Made by a program: the position numbers and the translations under genes. The notes under the pieces were generated by a model that saw nothing but the letters and a program-made list of their open reading frames with translations, did not search any database and was not told where the DNA came from. Of a DNA stretch of 64,000 nt, positions 44,424-54,600 are shown one piece after another. Where the stretch lies: assembly GCA_016794525.1 (NCBI GenBank), contig JAEUJY010000050.1:1-64000 (forward strand), in the 5' to 3' direction. Within the stretch, counting starts at the first letter, position 1; each line of letters begins with the position of its first letter. The stretch is from Myxococcales bacterium (GTDB lineage Bacteria; Myxococcota_A; Polyangia; Haliangiales; Haliangiaceae).

Positions 44424-44594
44424 ATGGACACGCAACGCCTCGATCAAATCGTCCGTCGTCAGCGCACCCGCACCCACCGCGACCTCGCGTTCTCGGTGGC
44501 CCTCGCCGTGCTCGCGACCCTCGGCCTCGGCGCGCTCGCGCAGAGCGCCCGCGGCGCGACCCTCGCCCCGATCAGCATCACGACCCGGCGCTGA
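44424..44594 (+). CDS. Small single-pass membrane protein, 56 residues
   Basis: MDTQRLDQIVRRQRTRTHRD is followed by one transmembrane helix (residues 21-42, LAFSVALAVLATLGLGALAQ) and a short tail LAPISITTRR. The very basic N-terminus predicts that it stays in the cytoplasm. Codon use is normal for the genome (third base almost always G or C) and a terminator hairpin starts ten bases after the stop, both supporting a real gene. An upstream in-frame ATG at 44394 is less likely. Function unknown. Confidence 0.55.
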   Translation: MDTQRLDQIVRRQRTRTHRDLAFSVALAVLATLGLGALAQSARGATLAPISITTRR

Positions 44595-44603
44595 GTTCCT
44601 GGA

Positions 44604-44621
44604 GGGCTCGTCGCCGAGCCC
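44604..44621. terminator. Hairpin between convergent genes
   Basis: GGGCTCG pairs with CGAGCCC around TCGC, in the 28-bp gap between the small membrane protein and the CobW-type gene. Confidence 0.55.
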
Positions 44622-44622
44622 A

Positions 44623-45624
44623 TCACACCAGCGGCTGGCCCAGGGTCTCGCCCAGGTTCACCAGCAGCGAACGCAGCGTCGCCGCGGTCATGCCGCGGGC
44701 GATGAACACCAGGCGGGTACGGTGATCGTCGTCGGGCCAGGCCGCGAGCTGCGCGGCCGGGTGGACGACGTGGCCGACGCTGTGGAGCACGACCGGCGCG
44801 GTCTCGCCGACCACCGCGACCAGCCCCTTCACGCGCAACAGCGCGCCGCCGTGGATCTGCGTCATCAGCGAGAGCCACAGCGCGAGCGGCCCCATCCGCA
44901 CCGGCTCGGCGAAGCACGCCACGTCGGTGATCAGCTCGCCGTGCGGCGCGGCGGCGCCGGCCGGGCGCGCGGTGGCGGCGCGCAGCCAGTGGGCGAGCGC
45001 GGCGCCGTCGTCGGCGTGGACCGCGGCCACCGCCGTGAGCGCGCCCTCGACGTCGTCGGTGGCGGCGTGGACGATCGGCACCGCCGGGTGGCGCGCGCGG
45101 ATCGCCGCGACCGTCGGCGCCGGATCGGCGAGGTCGGTCTTGGTGACGATGATCCGATCGGCCAGCGCCACTTGCACCGCGGCCTCGCGGTGGCGCGCCA
45201 GCGTGGCGGCGCCGTCGACCGCGCCGACCACGGTCACGACGGCGTGCGGGCGGTAGGCGCGGGCCAGGAGCGGGTGCTGCACCAGCGTCGCGATCACGCC
45301 GGTCGGGTCGGCGACGCCGGTGGTCTCGAGCACGACGCGATCGATCGCCGGCAGCTCGCCGCGATCGAGCTGCGCCCGCAGCTCGGCTAGCGCCCGCACC
45401 AGATCGCCGGCGACGGTGCAGCACACGCAGCCCGAGCCGAGCACGATCGCGTCGCCGCGCACGTCGCGGACGAGGTGGTGGTCGATCGCGACCGCGCCGA
45501 CCTCGTTGATCAAGACCGCGGTGCCGGCGAAGGCCGGCGTCGCCAGCAGCCGGTTCAAGAGCGTGGTCTTGCCGGCGCCGAGGAAGCCGGTGAGCACCGT
45601 GACCGGCAGGCGGGCGTCGCGCAT
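44623..45624 (-). CDS. COG0523 (CobW-type) GTPase / metal chaperone
   Basis: 333 residues from ATG 45624 (a GTG at 45642 would add six). Walker A GFLGAGKTTLLN at the start, NEVGAVAIDHHLV, the metal-binding CxCC motif in SGCVCCTV (about residue 70), LETTGVADP and the TKTDLADP nucleotide motif. The C-terminal CobW_C domain spans about 240-330 (MTQIHGGALLRVKGLV; WPDDDHRTRLVFIARG). Members hand zinc, cobalt or other metals to client enzymes using GTP. It is last in an operon after a zinc-ribbon membrane protein and a lipoprotein, 12-30 bp downstream, which favours a zinc role. Confidence 0.9.
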   Translation of the reverse strand: MRDARLPVTVLTGFLGAGKTTLLNRLLATPAFAGTAVLINEVGAVAIDHHLVRDVRGDAIVLGSGCVCCTVAGDLVRALAELRAQLDRGELPAIDRVVLETTGVADPTGVIATLVQHPLLARAYRPHAVVTVVGAVDGAATLARHREAAVQVALADRIIVTKTDLADPAPTVAAIRARHPAVPIVHAATDDVEGALTAVAAVHADDGAALAHWLRAATARPAGAAAPHGELITDVACFAEPVRMGPLALWLSLMTQIHGGALLRVKGLVAVVGETAPVVLHSVGHVVHPAAQLAAWPDDDHRTRLVFIARGMTAATLRSLLVNLGETLGQPLV

Positions 45625-45654
45625 CGCCGCCGAGTCTTTCACACTTGCCGGCGG

Positions 45655-46677
45655 TCAGCCGCCGGTGAGCGTCAGCACCGCGCGATCGTCCGCGACCTCG
45701 TCGAGCGGCGGCGCGGTGCCGGCGCGGAACTGGGCGTGGCTCGACAGCGTCGTCTCGAAGCGCCCGGCCACCGGCAGCGGCGCGCCGAGGTCGACGGTGA
45801 CGGTCCCGACCTGCGTGCGCACCAGGCCGATCAGCTCGGCCTCGGCGCCGGCCGGCAGCCCGTCGAGCGCGAGCAGCTGCCGCTCGGCGAGGCGGGTCAG
45901 GTCGACGGCGATCGTCGCGCGCGCGCCCTCGAGCGCGGTCAGCTGGTAGGTCGCGGTCTGCTTGACGTAGGCGCCGCCGATCCGCAGGAGCGTGATGACC
46001 CGCCAGCGCGCGCCGACGCCGATCGGCTCGGCGGGCCACGGCACCATCGCCGCCAGCAGCCGCTGGTGCAGCTCGTCGGTGGCGAGCTCGACGTCGGGGC
46101 GCGTGGCGCCGGGGTCGTCCTCGAAGCGCGCGTCGGCGAGCCGGCCGCTGGCGTCGAGCGCGGCGGTGACGCGGCGCCGCTCGAGCAGCGCCCGCCAGCG
46201 CGCGGTCAGCTCGTCGGTGGCGGCGGCGGTCGCGGGCGCGTCGGCGGCGACCGCGCCGGGCAGGCCGCGCAGCGCCAGCGTCGCGCCGGTGGCGGTCGGC
46301 GTGACGACGTACGCGAAGCCGTCGGTGACCGCCGGCAGCGCGGTGGGGCCGGTCCACGCGCCGAGCTGGAAGCGGTGGATCGTGACCTCGGCGCGCACGG
46401 TCAGCGTGCGCTCGGGGCCGGCGGTCAGCGCGTAGCGGCGCACCGCGCGCGGCGCGGCGCCTGGCTCCAGCAGCGTGGCCCGCACCTCCTTGGGCATCGG
46501 CGGGTGCGGCTCGTCGAGCGCAGGCGGCCGCGCCCCGAGATCGTGGACCACCGGGCCGACCTCCATGCCGGCGTCGATGGCCGGCGGCGGCGGCGGCGGC
46601 GTGCGCTTCTTGCCGCCGCACGCGACCGCCACCAGCGCGAGCGTGATCGCGAGCAGGTTCGGGGCGGCGCGGCTCAC
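45655..46677 (-). CDS. Lipoprotein of unknown function
   Basis: 340 residues from GTG 46677. The N-terminal signal ends in LVAVACGGKKR, a good lipobox, then a Pro-rich linker. The rest is beta-rich with charged loops (RRYALTAGPERTLTVRAEVTIHRFQLG; WRVITLLRIGGAYVKQTATYQL); no known domain. The GTG overlaps the stop codon of the zinc-ribbon gene (GTGA) and the metal chaperone follows, so the three are probably one transcript. It could be a periplasmic partner of the same pathway. Confidence 0.75.
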   Translation of the reverse strand: MSRAAPNLLAITLALVAVACGGKKRTPPPPPPAIDAGMEVGPVVHDLGARPPALDEPHPPMPKEVRATLLEPGAAPRAVRRYALTAGPERTLTVRAEVTIHRFQLGAWTGPTALPAVTDGFAYVVTPTATGATLALRGLPGAVAADAPATAAATDELTARWRALLERRRVTAALDASGRLADARFEDDPGATRPDVELATDELHQRLLAAMVPWPAEPIGVGARWRVITLLRIGGAYVKQTATYQLTALEGARATIAVDLTRLAERQLLALDGLPAGAEAELIGLVRTQVGTVTVDLGAPLPVAGRFETTLSSHAQFRAGTAPPLDEVADDRAVLTLTGG

Positions 46678-47606
46678 TGGCACGTGCGCATGCAAGCGTC
46701 GAGGCCGGCCACCATGCCCAGGAGCTCGGGCAGCGGCACGCCCTGGTCGGGGCACGGGATCTGGCTCAGCTGCCGGACGCACTGCCCCGCGGCGGTCGCG
46801 TCGAACTGCGGGCAGCCGGCCGAGGCGGCCAGGCCCTGCGAGGTGAGCATCTTGATCTCCTCGCAGGTCGCGGCGGCGGGCGGGCCGCCCCAGCAGGTCG
46901 CGAGGCGCCGGCACGCGGCGTCGACCGCCTCGGTGACGAACTCGCCGACGGTGTCGACGCTGCCCGCGGTGCCGCCGGCGGGCGGCGGCGGCGGCGGGTT
47001 GATCTGCCCCGGCGCGATCGGCGGCAGGTCGGGATCGGCGGCGCCGGTGCCGGGCGCGATGTCGGGCGGGGGCGTGCCCGGGATCGGCTGCATCTGATCG
47101 GGGTTGGGCGGCGCGCCGCTGCCGCGGCCCTGCCACGGATCGGTCGGCAGCTGATCGGTCTGCATGCGCTCGGGCGCCGGGCCCAGCGCGCGCCGCCGGT
47201 GCGGCTTCTTGCCGTCGCCGCTGAACAGCAGGATCGCCAGGCTCGCGAGGATCGCCACCGCGGCGATCGCCGCGACCAGCAGCGGCCAGCGCCGCCGCCA
47301 CGACGACGGGCGGCGCGGCGTCGGCGCCGCGGCGATCACCACCGGCGGACCGGCGGCGGTCGCGACCGCGGGCAGGCCGTTGCCGCTCGGGGCCGCGGCC
47401 GGGCCCGACGGCAACCCGGGCGGCGGGCCGCTCGGCGCCGCCGACAGCGAGCCGAGCTGGATCACCGACCCCATCGCCGCGGTGGCGCCACCGCGGGCGG
47501 TCACCAGGTCGGCCTTGCAGTGCTTGCAGCGCCCGGCGATGGGATGGATCGCACCACCACACGCCGGACAGGACACGCGAACCTCGGCCAGGGCTGGTTG
47601 TGCCAT
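46674..47606 (-). CDS. Zinc-ribbon membrane protein with Pro-rich periplasmic part
   Basis: 310 residues. Residues 13-35 carry a zinc ribbon (CPACGGAIHPIAGRCKHCKADL); after a disordered Pro/Gly stretch comes one transmembrane helix (about 112-133, WPLLVAAIAAVAILASLAILLF), then a Pro-rich linker. The C-terminal ~85 residues contain six or more cysteines (AACRRLATCW, ATCEEIKM, AGCPQFD, GQCVRQL, IPCPDQG, ACMRTC), which suggests a disulfide-bonded domain outside the cytoplasm. A GGGAAGAG ribosome site precedes the ATG. First gene of a three-gene operon with a lipoprotein and a CobW-type metal chaperone. Function unknown. Confidence 0.75.
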   Translation of the reverse strand: MAQPALAEVRVSCPACGGAIHPIAGRCKHCKADLVTARGGATAAMGSVIQLGSLSAAPSGPPPGLPSGPAAAPSGNGLPAVATAAGPPVVIAAAPTPRRPSSWRRRWPLLVAAIAAVAILASLAILLFSGDGKKPHRRRALGPAPERMQTDQLPTDPWQGRGSGAPPNPDQMQPIPGTPPPDIAPGTGAADPDLPPIAPGQINPPPPPPAGGTAGSVDTVGEFVTEAVDAACRRLATCWGGPPAAATCEEIKMLTSQGLAASAGCPQFDATAAGQCVRQLSQIPCPDQGVPLPELLGMVAGLDACMRTCQ

Positions 47607-47720
47607 CGTCTCTTCCCATCAATGTGCCAGGCCCACCCCGGCCCCGCAACCGCGCCCTTGCGCCCGCCCCTCGCGCCAGCCCTTGCGCCAGCCCCTGGGG
47701 GCCCTACAGTTGCCCCTCAC

Positions 47721-48506
47721 ATGGGTCGTCCGAAGCCGTTGCCGCCGCCGCGCCTGGTCCGCCACGAGGTCGCGGTGACCGGGCTCGACCCGCGCCACGA
47801 CGGCGTGACGATCGCGCACCTCTCGGACATCCACGTCGGCAACCTGACGCCGGCCAGCCACGTGCGCGCGGCGATCGACCTGGCCAACAGCGTCGCGCCC
47901 GACGTCGTCGCGCTGACCGGCGACTACGTGTGCTGGCGCAAGCACGAGGTCGGCCTGTTGCGCGAGCAGCTCGGCGGCCTGCGCGCGACGCGGGTCGCGG
48001 CGACGCTCGGCAACCACGACTACTTCACCGACGCCCGCGGCGTGCGCGGCGCGCTGGCCTCGCACGGCTACGACGTGCTCGACAACCAGCACACGACCGT
48101 CGAGGTGCGCGGCGCGCCGCTGCGGCTGGTCGGCGTCGACGATCCGGTCACCCACCACGACGACGTCGACGCGGCGTTCGCCGGCGCGGCGTCCGACGAC
48201 GCGCCCGGGGGCGCGCCCGCCGGCACGACGATCGCGCTGTGCCACGACCCCGAGCTGGCGCCGACGCTGATCGGCCGCGGCGCGCGGCTGGTGCTGTCGG
48301 GCCACATGCACGGCGGCCAGATCTACCTGCGCGGCGTCACCGATCGCATCATCGCGCGGATGGGGCGCACCTACCGCCGCGGCTTCTACCCGATCGACGA
48401 CGGCCACCTCTACGTGACGCCGGGCGTCGGCTTCTCGGGCGTGCGGGTGCGCGTCGGCGAGGGCACCGGCTCCGAGGTCGCGGCGTTCACGCTGCGGGCG
48501 GCGTGA
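47721..48506 (+). CDS. Metallophosphoesterase
   Basis: 261 residues. Calcineurin-like motifs in order: SDIHVG (about residue 34), GDYVCW (72), GNHDYF (98), CHDPELAP (175) and SGHMHGGQ (195), a complete dinuclear metal site. The nearest known types are YkuE/YaeI-like phosphodiesterases that act on lipids or cyclic nucleotides. No signal peptide, so it is cytoplasmic or peripheral. Its stop codon overlaps the start of the following kinase by one base (TGATG), indicating translational coupling. TACAGT lies ten bases before the ATG. Confidence 0.9.
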   Translation: MGRPKPLPPPRLVRHEVAVTGLDPRHDGVTIAHLSDIHVGNLTPASHVRAAIDLANSVAPDVVALTGDYVCWRKHEVGLLREQLGGLRATRVAATLGNHDYFTDARGVRGALASHGYDVLDNQHTTVEVRGAPLRLVGVDDPVTHHDDVDAAFAGAASDDAPGGAPAGTTIALCHDPELAPTLIGRGARLVLSGHMHGGQIYLRGVTDRIIARMGRTYRRGFYPIDDGHLYVTPGVGFSGVRVRVGEGTGSEVAAFTLRAA

Positions 48507-49618
48507 TGGCGGACGGGCCGTTGCTGCAGGGGCGCTGGCGCGTCGGCGCGCCGCTCGGCCGCGGCAGCCAGGGCCAGACCTTCGTCGCCGTCGAGGTGGC
48601 CCGGCGGCAGGAGGTCGTGGTCAAGCGGGTCAAGCTGGGCGCCGGCTGGAAGTCGTTCGAGCTGCACGAGCGCGAGACCAAGGTGCTGGGTCAGCTGCGC
48701 CACGCCGGCATCCCGCGGCTGTACGCCGCGTTCGAGGAGCCGGCCGGCACGTTCAACCTGGTGATGCAGCGCATGCCCGGCAGGGATCTGCGCGCGCTGG
48801 TCGGCGCGCAGCGGCTGTCGGAGCTCGAGCTCAAGGACATCCTGGTCCGCGCGCTGGAGATCCTCGACTACCTGGCGACGCGCACGCCGCCGGTGGTCCA
48901 CCGCGACATCAAGCCGTCGAACCTGATCCGCGATCGCGACGGCACGCTGGCGCTGGTCGACTTCGGCGGCGTCGCCGACGGCGCGTCGGCCAACGGCTCG
49001 ACCCTGGTCGGCACCTACGGCTACATGGCGCCCGAGCAGCTCCACGGCCAGGCGACGCCGGCCACCGATCTGTACGCGCTCGGCGCGACGATCGTCGCGC
49101 TGGCCGGCGGGGTCGAGCCCGAGGACGTGCCGCGCAAGGGCCTGGCGATGGATCTGGCCAAGCACCTGCCGGCGATGAGCAAGCCGCTGCGCGACGCGCT
49201 GACCGCGATGGTCGCGCCCGATCCCGATCAGCGGCCGGCGCGCCCGCGCGACGTGCTGGCGCTGCTGGCCAAGGCCCGCGAGCCCGAGCCCGAGCCGCGG
49301 CGGCCGGCGCTGCCGCCGTCGGCGGCGTTGATCGCGCCGGGGTCGCGGGCGATCGCGCGGCCGGTGTTCACCGACATCCCCGAGCCGCTGCGCGCGGCGC
49401 TGCGGCTGGCGCTGCTCGGCGTCGCCGCCGGCGGCTGGGTCGCGCTGACCGTGCTGGCGGTGACCGTGCGCGCGTTCGGCGGGATGATCGGCCTGCTCGC
49501 CGGATCGGTGCGGCGCCCGTCGGTGCGCAGCGCCTCGGCCGACGTCGCCGACGTGTTCACCGACGGCCGCGACGGCTTCGCCGACCTCGCCAAGCGCGCG
49601 GTCGCGCGGCGGCGCTAG
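48506..49618 (+). CDS. Membrane Ser/Thr protein kinase
   Basis: 370 residues. Kinase domain at 10-270: [19 protein letters not shown] with the ATP-binding lysine, [16 protein letters not shown] and [11 protein letters not shown] hydrophobic region at about 305-340 ([33 protein letters not shown]) makes one or two membrane passes, with a short tail of ~30 residues outside or in the membrane. No sensory domain is present, so the cue is unknown. Translationally coupled to the metallophosphoesterase. Confidence 0.9.
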   Translation: MADGPLLQGRWRVGAPLGRGSQGQTFVAVEVARRQEVVVKRVKLGAGWKSFELHERETKVLGQLRHAGIPRLYAAFEEPAGTFNLVMQRMPGRDLRALVGAQRLSELELKDILVRALEILDYLATRTPPVVHRDIKPSNLIRDRDGTLALVDFGGVADGASANGSTLVGTYGYMAPEQLHGQATPATDLYALGATIVALAGGVEPEDVPRKGLAMDLAKHLPAMSKPLRDALTAMVAPDPDQRPARPRDVLALLAKAREPEPEPRRPALPPSAALIAPGSRAIARPVFTDIPEPLRAALRLALLGVAAGGWVALTVLAVTVRAFGGMIGLLAGSVRRPSVRSASADVADVFTDGRDGFADLAKRAVARRR

Positions 49619-49623
49619 CCGAG

Positions 49624-49647
49624 CCCCAGCGCGGCGATTCGCTGGGG
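49624..49647. terminator. Hairpin between convergent kinase and TonB-like genes
   Basis: CCCCAGCG pairs perfectly with CGCTGGGG around eight bases, in the gap between the two stops. Confidence 0.55.
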
Positions 49648-49670
49648 ACCGTCCGAGTTGCGAGCGCGAC

Positions 49671-51026
49671 TCAGTACGGCTCGAAGCGCTGCTTCGACAG
49701 CCGGCGCGCGTTGAGCGCGGTCAGCTCGACGGGGGAGTAGGCGTCGGCGCCGCCGGCCGGCAGGTGGGCGCGGATGAAGCCGATGACCTCCTTGCGCACG
49801 GCCTCGCCGGCGGCCAGCTCCTCGGCGGTGCCCTCCTCGGCGGCGTCGTCCCACAGCTCGAAGATCGCGGCCCGGCGCGCGGCGGCGTCGAGGTCGGCGC
49901 GGGCCCACGCCCGGGCCAGGTGCTTGCGCACGGTGACGGCGGCCTGGGCCAGCTGGCGCTTGCGGTCGGTGGCCTTGAGCTCGAGCCGCTCGGCGCGGGT
50001 CTTCTCGAGCCACGCCCGCTTGGCGTCGGCGTACGGGTCGAGCCCGCCCTGGCGCATGACGAAGTCGGTGATGTCGCCGGTCGCGCCGACCAGCGGCACG
50101 ATCACCTCGTCGATGTCCTCGTCCTCGGGGCGCTCGGGACCGGGCATCGCGATCGGATCGGGATCCGACGGATCGCGCTTGGCCTCGCGCACGTCCTTCC
50201 ACGGATCGTTGTACCAGCCCTCGAGCTTCTTCCCGACGGTGCGCGGCAGCTTGGGCACGACGTCGAGCAGCGGCAGGTGGAACTCGACCGACGGCCGATC
50301 GTGGAATGTCACGTCGCCGTTGCGATCGACGGTGACGGTGAAGCCGGGCTGATCCGATCGGTAGGTGCCGCCGCCGGCGGGGTGCAGCTCGCCCGACTTC
50401 TTGATCGGCGGCGGGGGTGGCGCGCCGCCGCCGAGGTTGGCGCGCTCGGCGACCGCGCGCGGCGACAGATCGACCGGCTGCGGCCCGCGCATGTCGAAGA
50501 TGCTGGTGCCGGGCGGCCCGTCGCCGGTGGGGCCGCCGACGGTGGCGTCGCCGCCGCCGGTGGCCGGCGCCAGCTCGCCGCTCGCCGCGGGGGCGGCCCC
50601 CGCCGGGGTGGTCGCGATCGCCGGGCCCCGGGGCGGCGGGGTGGCGGGCGCGCGGGGGGGCGGCGGCGCGCTGGCGGGCGGCGGCGCGGCGGTGGCGGTG
50701 GCGACGGGCGCGGTCGGCGGCGGCAGCGTGACCAGCGCGATGTCGATGGGCGGCGGCGGCGGCGGGCGATCGAGCACGGTCACCGTCGTCGGCGGGACCC
50801 GCGGCGGCGGCGGCGGCGCGTCGATCGACGCCAGCACCCCCATCAGGCCGACGTGGGCCACGGCCGACACGACCACGGCGAGGGTCCCGAACCGCACCCC
50901 GATAGGACCGGCAACCGGCCGGGATCGTTGCCCGGGGTCGCCGCCCGGCGGATCGCCCGGCGACCCGGGCGACACCCGCGACGAGGTGGCTGACAGTTGC
51001 CGGTGCATGGAGCGAGGACTGGCCAT
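49671..51026 (-). CDS. Proline-rich TonB-like membrane protein
   Basis: 451 residues (a second ATG at 51008 would shorten it by six). One transmembrane helix at about 48-68 (LAVVVSAVAHVGLMGVL), then a long proline-rich rod (about 72-150, several runs of PPPPP) as in TonB and AgmX proteins, and a C-terminal ~200-residue charged region (EGWYNDPWKDVREAKRDPSDPDPIAM; ERLELKATDRKRQLAQAAVTVRKHLA) without a recognised TonB C-terminal fold. It could transduce energy or motion to the outer membrane. It is divergent from the ECF sigma factor gene, which suggests shared control or a common surface system. Confidence 0.7.
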   Translation of the reverse strand: MASPRSMHRQLSATSSRVSPGSPGDPPGGDPGQRSRPVAGPIGVRFGTLAVVVSAVAHVGLMGVLASIDAPPPPPRVPPTTVTVLDRPPPPPPIDIALVTLPPPTAPVATATAAPPPASAPPPPRAPATPPPRGPAIATTPAGAAPAASGELAPATGGGDATVGGPTGDGPPGTSIFDMRGPQPVDLSPRAVAERANLGGGAPPPPPIKKSGELHPAGGGTYRSDQPGFTVTVDRNGDVTFHDRPSVEFHLPLLDVVPKLPRTVGKKLEGWYNDPWKDVREAKRDPSDPDPIAMPGPERPEDEDIDEVIVPLVGATGDITDFVMRQGGLDPYADAKRAWLEKTRAERLELKATDRKRQLAQAAVTVRKHLARAWARADLDAAARRAAIFELWDDAAEEGTAEELAAGEAVRKEVIGFIRAHLPAGGADAYSPVELTALNARRLSKQRFEPY

Positions 51027-51062
51027 GGCCCCACGCGGGGCCGAACCGATCGAGGGGACCCC

Positions 51063-51698
51063 ATGAGCCTACCGCTTGCCGGTGTGCTGTCGCGCCTGTT
51101 TCGCCGTGGCCCCGACGCGCTCTTGCGCGCCGCCGCCGCGGGCGATCAGGACGCGCTCGGCCGGTTGTACGACGACCACGTCGATGGCCTGTACGCGTTC
51201 GTGTTCTACCGGGCCGGCAAGGACGCCAGCCTGGCCGAGGACATCGTCCAGGAGACCTTCGCGGCGGCGCTGGGCCGGGTCGACGACTACGATCCGGCCC
51301 GCGGCTCGATCGGCGCCTGGCTGACGACGCTGTCGCGCAACGTGATCCGCGATCACCTGCGCCACCACCGCCGCGCCGACGAGGTCGCCGATCGCTGGGA
51401 TCGCATCGACGCCTCGCTGGCGCAGATCTACGACGCGCTCGCGCGCACGCCGCTGCCCGGCGACGTGCTGGCCCGCGCCGAGACCCGCGACCTGGTCAAC
51501 ATGACCATCGCCCACCTGCCCGAGCAGTACCGCACGGCGCTGGCGCGCAAGTACGTCGACGGCCAGAGCCTCGAGGATCTGGCCGCCGATCTGGGCGTGT
51601 CGGTCGACGCGGCCAAGTCGCTGCTCGCCCGCGCCCGCCGCGCCTTCAAGGAAACCTTCTCCACCCTGGGCCACGCGCTCAGCGAGGTGCAGCCATGA
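51063..51698 (+). CDS. ECF-type RNA polymerase sigma factor
   Basis: 211 residues from ATG 51063, after a GAGGGG ribosome site. Region 2: LGRLYDDHVDGLYAFVFYRAGKDASLAEDIVQETFAAAL (about residues 35-75) with the WLTTLSRNVIRDHLR promoter-melting helix. Region 4: LPEQYRTALARKYVDGQSLEDLAADLGVSVDAAKSLLARARRAF (about 155-200), a clear helix-turn-helix for -35 recognition. Extracytoplasmic-function sigma factors respond to surface stress through a membrane anti-sigma. The partner is evidently the next gene, which overlaps by 4 bp (ATGA) and carries a FecR domain. Confidence 0.94.
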   Translation: MSLPLAGVLSRLFRRGPDALLRAAAAGDQDALGRLYDDHVDGLYAFVFYRAGKDASLAEDIVQETFAAALGRVDDYDPARGSIGAWLTTLSRNVIRDHLRHHRRADEVADRWDRIDASLAQIYDALARTPLPGDVLARAETRDLVNMTIAHLPEQYRTALARKYVDGQSLEDLAADLGVSVDAAKSLLARARRAFKETFSTLGHALSEVQP

Positions 51699-54600
51699 CC
51701 ACCGACCGCGATCGCGACGACGACGTGCTCGAGCAGAACCTGACGACGCTGCTGGCCGGCTCCGACCCCGCGGCGCCGAGCCCGGCGGCCCGGGCGCGGA
51801 TGCGCGCGCGGCTGGTGGCGCGCCACGGCCAGGCGGCGCCGCGCCGCTCGCCGGTGGCGATCGCCGGCTGGGGGCTGGTGGCGGCGGCGGCCGGCGCGAT
51901 GGTGGTGGCCAACCTCGGCGGCGGCGGCCACGGCGCGCCGCCCGCCCCGCGCGAGGCGCAGGCCAAGGCCAAGGCGTCGACGACGATCGCGCTCGCCGAC
52001 GGCACCACCGCCGAGCTGGGCCTCGGCGGCAAGCTCACCGAGCTGGGGCCGCGCAAGGTCAAGGTCGAGGGCGCGGTGCTGCTCGACGTCGCGCCCGGCG
52101 CGAGCCGCTTCCAGGTGGTCACCGGCGCCGGCGAGCTGTCGGTGCTGGGCACCCGGTTCCTGGTCGAGGCCACCGGCGAGACCACGACGACGTCGGTCCT
52201 GCGCGGCGTGGTCGCGCTTCGCTCGGGCGGGCAGGAGGCGGTGCTGCACGCCGGCGAGCAGGGCGTCATGCAGAAGGGCGTGCGCCCGACCCGCGGCCCG
52301 GCGCCGCGGCTGTCGCACCTGGTGAGCTGGGTGGCCGAGCGCCGCCGGCGCGACGAGCGCCCGGCCGCCGGCCCGATGCGCTCGGGGGCGCTGGTCGCGC
52401 GCAACCCGCAGTGGCAGGAGCAAGAGTTCCCGCTGCCGATGGCGGCGCTCACCGTCGACGTGCAGCTCGAGAACCAGATCGCGCGGGTCGCGCTCGATCA
52501 GACGTTCCACAACCCGCAGGACCAGACCCTCGAGGGCGTCTACAAGTTCGCGCTGCCGCCGGGCGCGGCGGTGTCGCGGCTGGCGATGTACGTCGACGGC
52601 CGGCTCACCGAGTCGGCGGTGGTCGAGCGCATGGCCGCGCGGCGCATCTACGAGGACGTCGTCTACCAGCGGCGCGATCCCGCGCTGCTCGAGCAGATGG
52701 GCAGCGGCAAGGTGTCGATGCGGATCTTCCCGTTGCCGCCGCACCAGGACAAGCGCGTCGTGCTGGCCTACACCCAGCCGCTGGCGCGCACCTACGACGA
52801 TCTGACGCTGACCGTGCCGCTGCCCGAGCTCGACCAGCCGGTCGGCGAGGTCGGCATGCAGGTCAAGGTGGTCGGCTGCGCGGCATGCGAGATCACGTCG
52901 CCGAGCCACGCGGTCGCGGTGCGGCCGGTCGGCGCCGACGCGGTGGTCAGCTACCGCGCGCAGCAGCAGCAGCTGGGCGACTCGCTGGTCCTGCGCGTGC
53001 GCCAGCCGGCGCCGGCGGTGGCGGTGGCGTCGACGATCGCCGACGCGCAGCGCTACCTGCTGGTGCGGGTGCGGCCCGAGCTGCCGGCGACCGAGGTCGC
53101 CGATCGGCCGAAGCGGTGGGTCATCCTCGACGACACCAGCGCGTCGCGCGGCCCGACCGAGCTGCGCGCGCAGGCCGAGCTGATCGATCACCTGGTCGAC
53201 GACATCGACGAGCACGATCAGGTCATGGTGGTGGCGTTCGACGCCACCCACCGCCGCTACGGCACCTGGCAGGACGCGATGGCGATCGATCGCACGGCGC
53301 TGCGCGCGTTCCTGACCAAGGACGCCGGCCTCGGCGAGACCGACCTCGGCCAGGCGCTGGCCGGCGCGGCGCAGCTGCTCGACGGCCAGCCCGGCTACGT
53401 GGTCTACGTCGGCGACGGCGCCGCGACCGGCGAGCGGCGCACGATCGACGAGCTGCGCGACGCGATCGCCGGCAAGGCGACGTTCATCGGGCTGGGCGTC
53501 GGCGACGGCGCCGACCTGACGACGCTGTCGGCGCTGGCCGACGCCACCGGCGGCGTCGCCGCGGCGGTCGACCTCGGCGACGATCTGGCGTGGCGCGCGC
53601 TCGATCTGGTGGCCGCGCTGTACACCGCGCGGATCACCGGGCTGACCGCCAGCCTCGACGGCCCCGGCCCCGAGGTCAGCGCGCTGTTGCGCACCCACCA
53701 GGTGGCGGCCGGCGAGGACATCGAGCTGGTGGTCCGGACGCCGGCCCGGGACGACGTGCGCGCGGTGACGCTGCGCGGCCAGCTCGGCGGGCAGGCGTGG
53801 TCGCAGACCGTCGACCTGACCCGCGCCGCCCGGGCGCCCGGCGACGGCGGCTACCTGCCGCGGCTGTGGGCGCAGCGCCGCCTCGAGGCGCTGCTGACCG
53901 CCGGCGATCGCGCGCTGGCGCCGTGCACGACGGCGCCGTGCCCGACCGACGAGGAGCGGGCGATCGCGGCCTACCACGCGCGCAAGGCCGAGATGGTCGC
54001 GCTCGGCACCGAGCACTTCCTGCTGTCGCAGCACACCTCGCTGATCGTGCTCGAGAACGACGCGATGTACGCGCAGTACGGCGTGCGCAAGGGCAGCGGC
54101 GAGACCTGGGCGCCGTACGCGCTGCCGGCGACCGTGCCGGTCACCGCGACCCCGACGGCGATCGCCGCGGCGCCGCTGTGGCGGCAGCCGCTGGTGTGGC
54201 GCTACCCGACGGGTGAGCAGCTCGACGAGCTGCAGCGCGAGATCGGCGGCGGCGTCGTCGGGCTGGGCCGGATGGGCGCGATCGGCCACGGCAGCGGCAC
54301 CGGCTCGGGCTACGGCTTCGGCGGCGTCGGCAACGGCCGGGGCGGCGGCGGCATGGTCGCGACCCGCGCCACCGCCGAGGCCAAGGTCGGCAAGAAGGAC
54401 GACGCGGCCGGCGAGGACGCGCTCGACGACGGCCTGGCCTACAAGGGCACGGCCTCGCCCGATCCGGCGCCGCCGGCCGACGCCGATCGCGCCGCCGCCG
54501 AGCCGTCGGCCAGCACCGCCGCGATGGATCGCGCGGGTGACAGCAACGCCGCCGCGACCGGCGGGACGGTCGCGGCCGCCGCGCCGCCGGCGACCCCGGC

